Made by a program: the position numbers and the translations under genes
Source of the DNA: Armatimonadota bacterium
GTDB lineage: Bacteria > Armatimonadota > JAAZEB01
NCBI GenBank assembly: GCA_012512505.1
Contig: JAAZEB010000311.1
Coordinates: 1 to 33,444, forward strand
Reading direction: 5' to 3'
Length of the DNA stretch: 33,444 bases
Shown: positions 1 through 8,194 of the stretch, one piece after another
How the letters are laid out: each line of letters starts with the position of its first letter
Position numbering within the stretch: the first letter of the stretch is position 1
Notes under the pieces: generated by a model
Databases searched by the model: none
Seen by the model: the letters and a program-made list of their open reading frames with translations, nothing else
Told to the model about the DNA's origin: nothing

Positions 1-2
1 CG

Positions 3-2102
3 ATTGCCTTCGAGATCCGCGGCGAGATGTGGAGCATCCCCACCGAGAAGCCGAAGAAGCGCAACCCCGACCATGCCACCCGCCTCACCGACCACGCCGG
101 CTACGACGGTGACTTCTGGTGGACGCACGACGGCAAGAAGCTGATCTTCACCTCCGACCGGGCGGGCAGCCTGGGCCTCTACGAACTGGAGGTGCAGACG
201 CGAGCGGTGAAGCCCCTCTGGCAGGGCACCGGCGATGCCTACCGCCCCCAGGTGACTCCCGATGGGAAGCAGATCGCCTTCTGGGTGGCCGGCAGCGACG
301 ACGGTGGCCTCTACACCATGCCGGTAGGCGGAGGACCAGCCACCCGCCTGGTGGCGATCCCGGGCGCTGGCGCCTGGCAGGCCAACGACAACGAGGCCGC
401 CTTCTCGCCGGACATGCAGTGGCTGGCCTACACGCGCCGCAGTGAGCGCGGGGGAGTGAACGTCTGGATCGTGCCGGCACAAGGTGGCGAGGCGGTGAAC
501 GTCACCCGCCTGAACGCCCACCACAGCTCCCTGCGCTGGTCGCCCGATGGACGCTATCTCTTCTTCCGCAGCAACCGGGCCGGCTGGGGCATCTACGCGC
601 TGCCGCTCAAGCGGGAGGATGCCCGTGCCGATGAACTGGAGCTGCAGTTCGCGCTGCCTAAAGAGACCCCCAGGGTGGAGATCGATTTCGAGGACGCTCA
701 CCTGCGCATCCGCAGGCTCACCTCCCAGAATGCCCAAAGCGAGCTCTACCTTGGCGCCGATGGCACCTTCTACTTCCTGCAGAACGGCGATGTCTGGTCG
801 GTGAGCTACGACGGCAAGGAGGCGAAACAGCTCACCGTTGGTGGCGGCTACACGATCCTGCGGCAGCAGGGTGACCGCAAGAGGCTCCTGCTGGTCAAGG
901 GCGGCCAGCTTTTCCTCCTGACGCTGGGGCCGGGCAACCCGGTGGCGCCGGTGACGTTCGTGGCCGAGTGGGAGCATGACATCGCCGAGGAGCGGCGCGC
1001 GGCGTTCAACCAGTTCTGGCGCGGCTACAACCGCACTTTCTACGACCCCAACTTCCATGGGCGCGACTGGGCTGCCATTCGCGCGCGCTACGAGCCGCTG
1101 CTGGATGCCGTGGGCACGCGGGAGGAGTTCGCCACGGTGCTGAGCATGATGGTGGGCGAACTGGAAACCTCCCACAGCGAGGTCACGCCCGCGCCGGGCC
1201 CGGCGGGGCCAAGCACGGCTCATCCCGGCTTCTCGTTTGACTACACCTACTCCGGCCCGGGCCTGCGGATCAAGGAGGTGCCGAAGCACTCGCCCGGCTC
1301 CTATCCCAAAACGCGTCTGACGCCCGGCGAGTACGTCCTGGCGATCAACGGCAAGGAGGTGCGCCTCGATGAGCACCTCTGGCAGACGCTCAACTACTTG
1401 GAGGGGAAGGACCTGGAGCTGCTGGTGAACGCCAATCCGGTGAAGGAGGGGGCGCGCAAGGTAACCTACAAGGCGCTCTCCTGGGGCGAGTGGAGCGCGA
1501 TCCACTATCGCAACCGGATCGAGCGGCTGCGCGCGGAGGTGGAGCAGCGCAGCGGCGGCAAGATCGCCTACGTTCATCTCAGCGGCATGGGCGGCGGCAA
1601 CTACGAGCAGTTCGAGCGGGAGTTCTACGAGTACACTCTCGGCAAGGAGGCCGTGATCGTCGATGTGCGCTTCAACGGCGGCGGCAACATCGCCGACAGC
1701 CTCACCCGCAACCTGGCGCTCCCGCCCTACGCCTACTACCGGGCGCGCGGCGGCCTGGTGGAGCCGGTGCCAAACAACTCCTGGGACAAGCCGATGGTGG
1801 TCCTGCTCAACGAGTTGAGCCTGTCGAACGCCGAGATGTTCCCCTATAACATGAAGCAGACCGGCCTGGCCACCCTGATCGGCCAGCCGACCCCCGGCTA
1901 CGTCATCTGGACCACCAGCTTTCCCCTGCTGGACGGCACGCGCGCGCGCATGCCCGGCTCCGGTGTCTGGCGCCATGACGGCACTCCCCTGGAGAACAAC
2001 GGCCAGCAGCCGGACATCGTGGTTGAGATGACGGCGGAGGACTGGCTCGCGCAGCGTGACCCGCAACTGGAGGCCGCCGTCGACCACCTGCTGAAGCGGT
2101 GA
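3..2102 (+). CDS. Tricorn-like S41 family peptidase (beta-propeller + PDZ + S41 core), 5' end truncated by window
   Basis: Frame is open from nt 3 (IAFEIRGEMWSIP...) upstream of the listed ATG at 27; WD40/TolB-like repeats (TSDRAGSLGLYEL, SPDGRYLFFRSNR), PDZ-like segment and S41 C-terminus (VDVRFNGGGNIAD, NELSLSNAEMFPYNMK). Confidence 0.9.
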   Translation: MAFEIRGEMWSIPTEKPKKRNPDHATRLTDHAGYDGDFWWTHDGKKLIFTSDRAGSLGLYELEVQTRAVKPLWQGTGDAYRPQVTPDGKQIAFWVAGSDDGGLYTMPVGGGPATRLVAIPGAGAWQANDNEAAFSPDMQWLAYTRRSERGGVNVWIVPAQGGEAVNVTRLNAHHSSLRWSPDGRYLFFRSNRAGWGIYALPLKREDARADELELQFALPKETPRVEIDFEDAHLRIRRLTSQNAQSELYLGADGTFYFLQNGDVWSVSYDGKEAKQLTVGGGYTILRQQGDRKRLLLVKGGQLFLLTLGPGNPVAPVTFVAEWEHDIAEERRAAFNQFWRGYNRTFYDPNFHGRDWAAIRARYEPLLDAVGTREEFATVLSMMVGELETSHSEVTPAPGPAGPSTAHPGFSFDYTYSGPGLRIKEVPKHSPGSYPKTRLTPGEYVLAINGKEVRLDEHLWQTLNYLEGKDLELLVNANPVKEGARKVTYKALSWGEWSAIHYRNRIERLRAEVEQRSGGKIAYVHLSGMGGGNYEQFEREFYEYTLGKEAVIVDVRFNGGGNIADSLTRNLALPPYAYYRARGGLVEPVPNNSWDKPMVVLLNELSLSNAEMFPYNMKQTGLATLIGQPTPGYVIWTTSFPLLDGTRARMPGSGVWRHDGTPLENNGQQPDIVVEMTAEDWLAQRDPQLEAAVDHLLKR

Positions 2103-2117
2103 GCCCCCGATGCGAGG

Positions 2118-3251
2118 GTGAGTAGGATGCGCAAGCATATTGATGAGAACACCGGTCGTCAAGTCCGCGTGCTCACCAGCGCGGCCGCTGGCGCGCAGGT
2201 GCCCTACTTCCGCTGCCCGCGGCGTCTGCCGGATGGCCGGGTGATCGCCCTCAGCCAGCATGAGCACGGCAGCCTGCTGGCGGTTGACCCGGAAAGCGGC
2301 GACGTGCAGCCGATCCACAGCAGTGCCGGCCGGCTGCTGCGCCTGCGCGAGGCAGACGGCCGGGCGTGGTTCGTTCAGGACGAGGCGCGCGCGGTGTGGT
2401 CGGCGCTGCTGCCGGACGGCGAGCCGGAGCCGGTGGGGTCGGTGCCCGAGGAGGTGCCGGGCGGGATCGCCGACATCACCTGCGACGGCAGCACCCTCAT
2501 CCTGGCGGACTGCCGCGATAGCGCGGGCGACGCTTCCGGGCTCTATTCAGGCCGGCCGGCCAGCTTCTGGCGCTGGATCTACCGCCCGCGCAGCGCCACC
2601 TTGTGGGCGTACCACCTGCCTGCCCGGCGTGCCACGCGCCTCCTCGACCTGGAGGAGTACTCCTTCCAGCACATCGACACCTCACCCACCGACCCGGACC
2701 TGCTCAAGTACGCCCAGGATGGCCTGGCCGTCTTCGACCAGCGCATCCACCTGCTGCGTACTGATGGGTCCGGGTGGCTGCCGGTGCGCCCCCAGGCCAA
2801 GGGAGAGTGGGTGCATCACGAGTTTTGGTGGCCCGGCGGCCAGCTCGTCGGCTACAAGTACATGAACCGTGTGGGCGACTGGACCATCCACGAGCTGCCC
2901 TGGGGCGAGTACGCCCCCCGCCCCCTACAGCTCGGCATTGCCAACCTGCAGGGGGAAGAGATCTACCTGTCGGATCCCCTCAACTGCTATCACTCCCACC
3001 TCAACGTGTCGGCGGATGGGCAGTGGGTCTGCGGCGAGGGCACCCACAATCACTGCTTCGTCAGCGCCGCGCCCTTCTCGCTGCGGGAGACGCACATTCC
3101 GTTGATGGACCTGGCGACCATCCACACGCCCTACGTGCCCGGCGCCGCCCAGGGCGTGGAGACCGGGTTCAGTGCCGACAACCGCTGGCTCATCTACAAC
3201 GACACGGTCGACGGAGTGAAGCAGGTCTGCGCCGTGCGTGTGGAAGGGTAG
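2118..3251 (+). CDS. Oligogalacturonate-lyase-like / TolB-type beta-propeller protein
   Basis: 377 aa ORF 15 nt after the peptidase stop; propeller-like repeats and the CYHSHLNVSADGQWVCGEGTHNH region resemble oligogalacturonate lyase domain proteins. Start GTG 2118 or ATG 2127. Confidence 0.75.
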   Translation: MSRMRKHIDENTGRQVRVLTSAAAGAQVPYFRCPRRLPDGRVIALSQHEHGSLLAVDPESGDVQPIHSSAGRLLRLREADGRAWFVQDEARAVWSALLPDGEPEPVGSVPEEVPGGIADITCDGSTLILADCRDSAGDASGLYSGRPASFWRWIYRPRSATLWAYHLPARRATRLLDLEEYSFQHIDTSPTDPDLLKYAQDGLAVFDQRIHLLRTDGSGWLPVRPQAKGEWVHHEFWWPGGQLVGYKYMNRVGDWTIHELPWGEYAPRPLQLGIANLQGEEIYLSDPLNCYHSHLNVSADGQWVCGEGTHNHCFVSAAPFSLRETHIPLMDLATIHTPYVPGAAQGVETGFSADNRWLIYNDTVDGVKQVCAVRVEG

Positions 3252-3256
3252 GGGAG

Positions 3257-3327
3257 CGGCCCCCCTCTCCCCCCGAACCCGGGGGAATCCACCAAGTCAC
3301 AAGCGGTTCCCCGGGTTCGGGGGGCCG
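3257..3327. repeat. Large GC-rich inverted repeat (palindromic repeat unit) after the propeller gene
   Basis: CCCCCCGAACCCGGGG(G)AA at 3269-3287 pairs with TTCCCCGGGTTCGGGGGG at 3307-3324; outer CGGCCCCCC / GGGGGGCCG also complementary. Confidence 0.85.
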
Positions 3328-3346
3328 TTCCCCGCGCCCGGTGCCG

Positions 3347-4195
3347 CTACGGGCGGCGCTGCCACGCCCGGGCCGGTGCGCGATCTGGCGCGGCTGGTAG
3401 CGCCTCTGCTACACGGCGCGCAAAGCCCATGATGTGGTGCTGCCGGCCCATGTGGTAGTGATCCCCTTCGCCGACGGCTACCTCGTCGCGCCAGCCGGCA
3501 TACTCGCGCACCACCTTCAGCGCGGCCTCCGGCAGCATGGGGTGGTCCGACGCGAGCTCTGCAAGCATGAACTGCTCACAGACCCAGGCCATCTGGGCGC
3601 CGAAGGAGCATCGGTATCCGCCTCCAATCTGCTTCCCCTTCTCGATCTCGTGGCGATCCTCTGGGTGCGTCTGGAGCTCCATCTTCTCCCCGAGGTGGGC
3701 CCACGCCTCCACAGCGCGACACGCCGCCAGCAGCGCCTGCCGCCCGCCGGCGGGAAGGCGCTGCTGCCGCGCCAACTCCAGGAGGATGTGGGTGCCAACG
3801 ACGAGCCCGTGCCCTGGCTGCGTGCCGAACTCCCAACTCCGCTTGCGCAGGACGGCTTCGTCAATGGCCGCGCCGGGCCCGAACTGGGTGGTGAACGCGT
3901 CGACAGCGGAGAGGATAGTACCCGCCAGGGCCGCGGCATTTTGGTCGCCCGCCGCACCCCATCTGACGACAGCCTCTATCCTGCCTCGGTGGGCCGCCAT
4001 GCTGCGCTCCATGTCAGACGACGGGGTGCCGAACCCAACGGTGCCATGAAACCGCTTGTCGAGGATGTCCAGCGCCTCACGGACATCGCGCGGCAACTCC
4101 GTACCCTGTACCCCCTTGGCGCTGAAGGCCAGCGCGACGCCGACCGCCATCAGCCAACGCAGCCACCCACCCCTGCGACAGATCATAGTTCCCAT
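3347..4195 (-). CDS. Secreted protein of unknown function (cassette gene 2)
   Basis: 282 aa; N-terminal basic + hydrophobic signal-like segment (MGTMICRRGGWLRWLMAVGVALAFSAKG); GGAGGAG upstream of the ATG; starts 23 nt after the end of the upstream minus-strand gene. Confidence 0.7.
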   Translation of the reverse strand: MGTMICRRGGWLRWLMAVGVALAFSAKGVQGTELPRDVREALDILDKRFHGTVGFGTPSSDMERSMAAHRGRIEAVVRWGAAGDQNAAALAGTILSAVDAFTTQFGPGAAIDEAVLRKRSWEFGTQPGHGLVVGTHILLELARQQRLPAGGRQALLAACRAVEAWAHLGEKMELQTHPEDRHEIEKGKQIGGGYRCSFGAQMAWVCEQFMLAELASDHPMLPEAALKVVREYAGWRDEVAVGEGDHYHMGRQHHIMGFARRVAEALPAAPDRAPARAWQRRP

Positions 4196-4218
4196 GTCGA
4201 TTGGCTCCTCCGGCTGGA

Positions 4219-4851
4219 TCAGTTGTGCTCATAGCGTCCGGTCGGGCCGCCGTAGATGGCCGGGCTCGACTCGTACCGGCCCCACCCACCCCACTTGGAG
4301 ATAACCTTCGTGATGACGTAGCCCATCGGCCCTTGCTGCACTCCCGAGATGATGGACGAGTGGTCGTGGGCGTGCTTCATCACCTGGCCTACCGCAGGGG
4401 GCCCGGTGGCGAAATGGTAGTCATCGAACAGAACGAGGGCCTGGTTCACAACCCAGATGTCCGTTCTGCCTGTTAGCGCCATGGCGTGGCAGTTGTAGTC
4501 CGTCGTTGGAAGCGTGAGCGTGTCCCCAATGATGTACTGGCTGTCCGGATTCACCTCGCGCAGGTAGAGCTCCGCCCGGTCGCGCTCCTGGGTGGTGAAG
4601 TCTTGGGTGAAGTGGTAGTGCCCGACATCGCTGTTCTGCGATGTACGGACGCACCAGTCCTGACCACCGTAGCACACGTCAGGGCCGGTGATGCTGTAGT
4701 TCTGGTACGTCTTGTAGACCACGCCGGTGTGTTGGACATCGCCCTCATACCATCGCTGTCCGAATGCCATCATGTCGGCTCTGCTCGGCGGCGATGTTGT
4801 CGCTATCACGGCAAACACCGCCACCAGTAGCCACCGCCTGAGTCCTAGCAT
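4219..4851 (-). CDS. Secreted predicted papain-fold (NCH-type) cysteine hydrolase (cassette gene 1)
   Basis: Signal peptide MLGLRRWLLVAVFAVIATTSPPSRA; DYNCHAMAL, HDHSSIISGV and SKWGGWGRYESSP..YGGPTGRYEHN match the order of the Cys / His / SKWG..G.Y blocks of YNCHG-type papain-like proteins; RBS AGGAGGG before ATG 4851. Confidence 0.65.
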   Translation of the reverse strand: MLGLRRWLLVAVFAVIATTSPPSRADMMAFGQRWYEGDVQHTGVVYKTYQNYSITGPDVCYGGQDWCVRTSQNSDVGHYHFTQDFTTQERDRAELYLREVNPDSQYIIGDTLTLPTTDYNCHAMALTGRTDIWVVNQALVLFDDYHFATGPPAVGQVMKHAHDHSSIISGVQQGPMGYVITKVISKWGGWGRYESSPAIYGGPTGRYEHN

Positions 4852-5246
4852 GTCTTGGCCCTCCTCCTGCTGATCGCCCCTGGGGCGGGCCAAAGAGCCC
4901 CAGGGCCATCATGTGCAATCCCGCAGCACGAATCGCCCTCTCAGGTCATCCCTGACAGCCGACTAGCGCACCATGGAGCGATGGAGGTGGAGGTCCTCGG
5001 GGGGGGGACGGGGACATGGCAGAAGGCCACGCCGACGCAGGAGGTCTACAGTCGCTGGCGAGGCCCAAGGGCCTATGCGCCGGTGGTCTGGCGTTGCCGA
5101 GTACGCGTGCTGGCATGAGCCTCTCCCCCGGGGCACGAGAAACACGCGACTTGCACGCCCTGGATGATCATCCGTGTGAGAAGCTTTGAGGCATGACTAC
5201 AACCGCCCTGAGAGCCCGCGCCGGATGACCAGCCTCAGCAATCTTT

Positions 5247-5276
5247 AGAATAGCATATCGCGTGCTACCCTGTCAA
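5247..5276 (-). promoter_or_regulatory. Sigma70-like promoter for the cassette genes
   Basis: On the minus strand TTGACA-N18-TATTCT (rc of 5271-5276 and 5247-5252), in a visibly AT-richer patch; predicts a long leader of roughly 390 nt to ATG 4851. Confidence 0.6.
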
Positions 5277-5357
5277 TGACAAACCGATGTTCGTAAAGCC
5301 CGAGCGGCACAGGCGCTCGTCCTTCCCGCGTTGTTCCGTCATCCGGCCTAACAGCTT

Positions 5358-5550
5358 CGCGTGCGCCGCGCCCTTCTCGCTGCGGGAGACGCACATTCCG
5401 TTGGCGGACCTAGCGACCATCCACACGCCCTACGTGCCCGGCGCCGCCCAGGGCGTGGAGACCGGGTTCAGTGCCGACAACCGCTGGCTCATCTACAACG
5501 ACACGGTCGACGGAGTGAAGCAGGTCTGCGTCGTGTGCGTGGAGGGGTAG
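5358..5550 (+). pseudogene. Duplicated 3' fragment of the propeller gene at 2118-3251
   Basis: GCGCCGCGCCCTTCTCGCTGCGGGAGACGCACATTCCGTTG... through the stop codon is near-identical to 3065-3251 (7 differences counted by eye in the coding part); encodes only about 62 aa of the C-terminus. Confidence 0.85.
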
Positions 5551-5865
5551 GGGAGTGGCCCCCCTGTCCCCCCGAGATCGGGGGGAATTAGCGGGGATGG
5601 CCCCCCTGGCCCCCCCGATCTCGGGGGGAACCGTCTCTGCGGTGAGGGAGTGGCCCCCCCAGTATTGGGGGGGGAAGGGGGGGCTGAATGTTGGCCCCCC
5701 TAGCCCCCCGAATCCGGGGGGAACTGTCTCTGCGGTGAGTGGGTGCCCCCCCAGCATTGGGGGGGAAGGGGGGGGCTGATAGCATTGAGTTCGCGATTCG
5801 CAATTCGCGATTCGCGATAGTCTCAGGCCCCAGCATTGGGGGGAAGGGGGGCCATCGGCCCCCCG
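5551..5865. repeat. Cluster of GC-rich palindromic repeat units with a 93-bp tandem period
   Basis: Repeated CCCCCCGAGATCGGGGGG, CCCCCCCGATCTCGGGGGG, CCCCCCCAGTATTGGGGGGGG, CCCCCCGAATCCGGGGGG, CCCCAGCATTGGGGGG; GAACcGTCTCTGCGGTGAG at 5628 recurs at 5721. Confidence 0.9.
5791..5818. repeat. Four tandem 7-mers TCGC(G/A)AT
   Basis: TCGCGAT TCGCAAT TCGCGAT TCGCGAT read directly. Confidence 0.85.
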
Positions 5866-5877
5866 GGCATCCGTGTG

Positions 5878-7665
5878 CTACTCCGTCTTCTCGATGGCGG
5901 CGCGGCGCTGCTGGGCGCGGCGGAGGCGCTCCAGGTCGAACTTGGCGCGCCGGTCGAAGGTGTAGATGCCGTTCTGCTCCTGGTAGACATCAGTGAGCTG
6001 AGTGTAGCAGTAGCCGAACATGCGGGGATCCTCCAGCAGCACGGCGCAGAGGCGCTCGAAGCGCTCGTAGAACTCCTCCAGCGTCTTCGGGCGCTCGCCG
6101 TAGCCCCAGGAGTCTTCGCCCGGTTTGGCGTCTGGGTTCCACCAGATGCCGCCGAACTCACTGACGAAGAACGGCTGCCCCCGGTAAGGGATCGACCAGG
6201 GCCGATCCGCCGGGCCGTTGGCAAACGGCTTCCCCTCCGCCAGGCCGGCCTGGTTCGCGCGGAATTTCTCGGGGTTCTGCTCGTAGTCGTGGCAGTCGTA
6301 GATGTCCGCCTCGGGCACGCGGTGCGAGTAGCCGGAGGTATCCAGCACCGGCCGGCTGGTGTCCAGCGCCTTGGCGGCTAGGAACATGCCGCGGGTGACA
6401 TCATCCAGGATGGTCACCTCATCGGTGATCGCCTGGTGCGTCTCGTTGAGGGGGCACCAGCCGATCAGGCTGGGGTGCGAGTAGTCGCGCTCGATCACTT
6501 CCAGCCACTGGGTGATGTAGGTGGCGCCGGGGCGCTGGTGATCCTCGCCGGCGCCGAAGCCACCGCAGCCCCAGTCGGCAAACTCGCCCCACACCAGGTA
6601 GCCCAGTCGGTCGGCGTGGTAGAGGAAGCGCTCCTCGAACACCTTCTGGTGCAGGCGCGCGCCGTTGAAGCCGGCGGCCTGCGCCAGTTCGATGTCGCGC
6701 ACCAGCGCTTCGTCGCTGGGCGCGGTGAGGATGCCATCCGGGTAGTAGCCCTGGTCGAGCACCAGACGCTGGAAGAGGACCTGGCCGTTCAGCTTCACCG
6801 CCGGGCCATCGATGGCGATGCTGCGCAGGCCGGCGTAGCTGGTGGCGCGGTCGACGACGGCGCCGGTTTCGTCCACCAGGGTGAGCTCAACGTCATAGAG
6901 ATGGGGATTGCCGGGCGCCCAGAAGTGGCGGCGCTCCGGAGGAATCGCCAGGTCGAGGCGCGGGGCAAGGTCCAGGTCGGCACGGCATTCGGCGGTGCAG
7001 ACCACCCCGTCGGCATCGCGGAGGGTGGCGCGCAGGCGCAGGCCAGGCCGGTTGGCGCTGAGCGGCTGCTCCAGACGGATCAGGCCGTTGGCCACGTCCG
7101 GCGTGAGGCGGGGCCGCTTCAGGGCACACTCGGGCACCGGCTCCAGCCACACCGTCTGCCAGATGCCGGTCGTGCGCGTGTAGAGGCAGCCGAAGTTGCC
7201 ATAGCGCGGCGACTGCTTTCCCCGGGGCTGGGGCAGGCCGTTTCGGTCGCGGGCGCGCACCACCAGGGTCACCTCTTCGCCCGGCTGGGCCACCCCGGAG
7301 AGGTCGCAGGTGAAGGGGGAGAACCCGCCCCGGTGCCGGCCGACCTCCACGCCGTTGGCCCATACAGTGGTATCATAGTCCACCGCTTGGAAGTGAAGCA
7401 GCACCTTGCGGCCGGCCCAGGCCTCGGGGATGCGCACGATGCGGCGGTACCACACGGCGTTCATGAAATCGGTGTGCCCGATCCCGGAAAGGCGCGACTC
7501 GGGGCAGAAGGGCACGACGATGCGGGCGTGGAGAGGGCGGTCGCGCAGGCCGCGCTCCAGGCCGCTGTCGCCGGCATCGATCTCAAACTCCCACTCGCCG
7601 TTGAGGCAGAGCCAGTCGTCGCGAACGAACTGCGGGCGAGGATACTCCGGTCGTGGTATGCTCAT
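5878..7665 (-). CDS. Glycoside hydrolase family 2 protein
   Basis: 595 aa; N-terminal sugar-binding domain (LNGEWEFEID), acid/base motif WCPLNETH, nucleophile motif FFVSEFGGIWW. Confidence 0.9.
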   Translation of the reverse strand: MSIPRPEYPRPQFVRDDWLCLNGEWEFEIDAGDSGLERGLRDRPLHARIVVPFCPESRLSGIGHTDFMNAVWYRRIVRIPEAWAGRKVLLHFQAVDYDTTVWANGVEVGRHRGGFSPFTCDLSGVAQPGEEVTLVVRARDRNGLPQPRGKQSPRYGNFGCLYTRTTGIWQTVWLEPVPECALKRPRLTPDVANGLIRLEQPLSANRPGLRLRATLRDADGVVCTAECRADLDLAPRLDLAIPPERRHFWAPGNPHLYDVELTLVDETGAVVDRATSYAGLRSIAIDGPAVKLNGQVLFQRLVLDQGYYPDGILTAPSDEALVRDIELAQAAGFNGARLHQKVFEERFLYHADRLGYLVWGEFADWGCGGFGAGEDHQRPGATYITQWLEVIERDYSHPSLIGWCPLNETHQAITDEVTILDDVTRGMFLAAKALDTSRPVLDTSGYSHRVPEADIYDCHDYEQNPEKFRANQAGLAEGKPFANGPADRPWSIPYRGQPFFVSEFGGIWWNPDAKPGEDSWGYGERPKTLEEFYERFERLCAVLLEDPRMFGYCYTQLTDVYQEQNGIYTFDRRAKFDLERLRRAQQRRAAIEKTE

Positions 7666-7762
7666 GGGTGTTCCTCCCAGGTAGTCTGATCAGCCAAGGG
7701 ACGAGTTCGGCGCGGGAGGATGGCTCCCTGCCCAGGAGGGAGTAAGGAGAGGGTGACTGAAC

Positions 7763-7797
7763 GAGGGGCGGCGCTAGCCCGGATCACGCCGCCCCTC
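7763..7797. terminator. Strong hairpin in the intergenic region
   Basis: GAGGGGCGGCG ... CGCCGCCCCTC perfect inverted repeat; no clear T-tract. Confidence 0.4.
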
Positions 7798-8194
7798 GCC
7801 TGTCCTGGTGCCCCTCATCATTAGATGGGGCGACCAAGGCCCGCTGGCAGGAGGTCGAGTGCTGGCCCGATGGGGAACCGGCAGCCCGGTTCCCGCTGGC
7901 AAGTGACGCCGCGCTCTGCCGGCACGCGGCGCCCTGCCAAAGCGAGTTTCGAAGGAGGTCCGCCCCGGGCGCTGCGCGGCAGCCGATCCGGGCGCGGCAG
8001 GTGGCTGGCGTCGCGTAAGCGGCACCAGCGCGCCTCTGCACTCAAGACGCACAGCGGTGCCTCTGCGTGAAGTTGCAGGGTTTTGCGCCCTCCTCCGCCG
8101 CCAGCGATCTAAGACGACCGGATGCCCACGCCATCGGGCCTCTGCGTCGCACGCGCCCCGGCTACCCGCTGGGCAACCCAGCACGGCCGCGCTC

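Noticed and set aside
5287-5550. 87-aa ORF as a functional gene
   Set aside because: C-terminal 62 residues are the duplicated propeller tail; N-terminal part is unrelated and no RBS is apparent.
6436-7689. 417-aa plus-strand ORF
   Set aside because: Antisense to GH2, whose catalytic motifs are intact.
7774-8184. 136-aa minus-strand ORF in the GH2-DegT gap
   Set aside because: Arg/Pro/Gly-rich, overlaps multiple hairpins, no RBS or family features.
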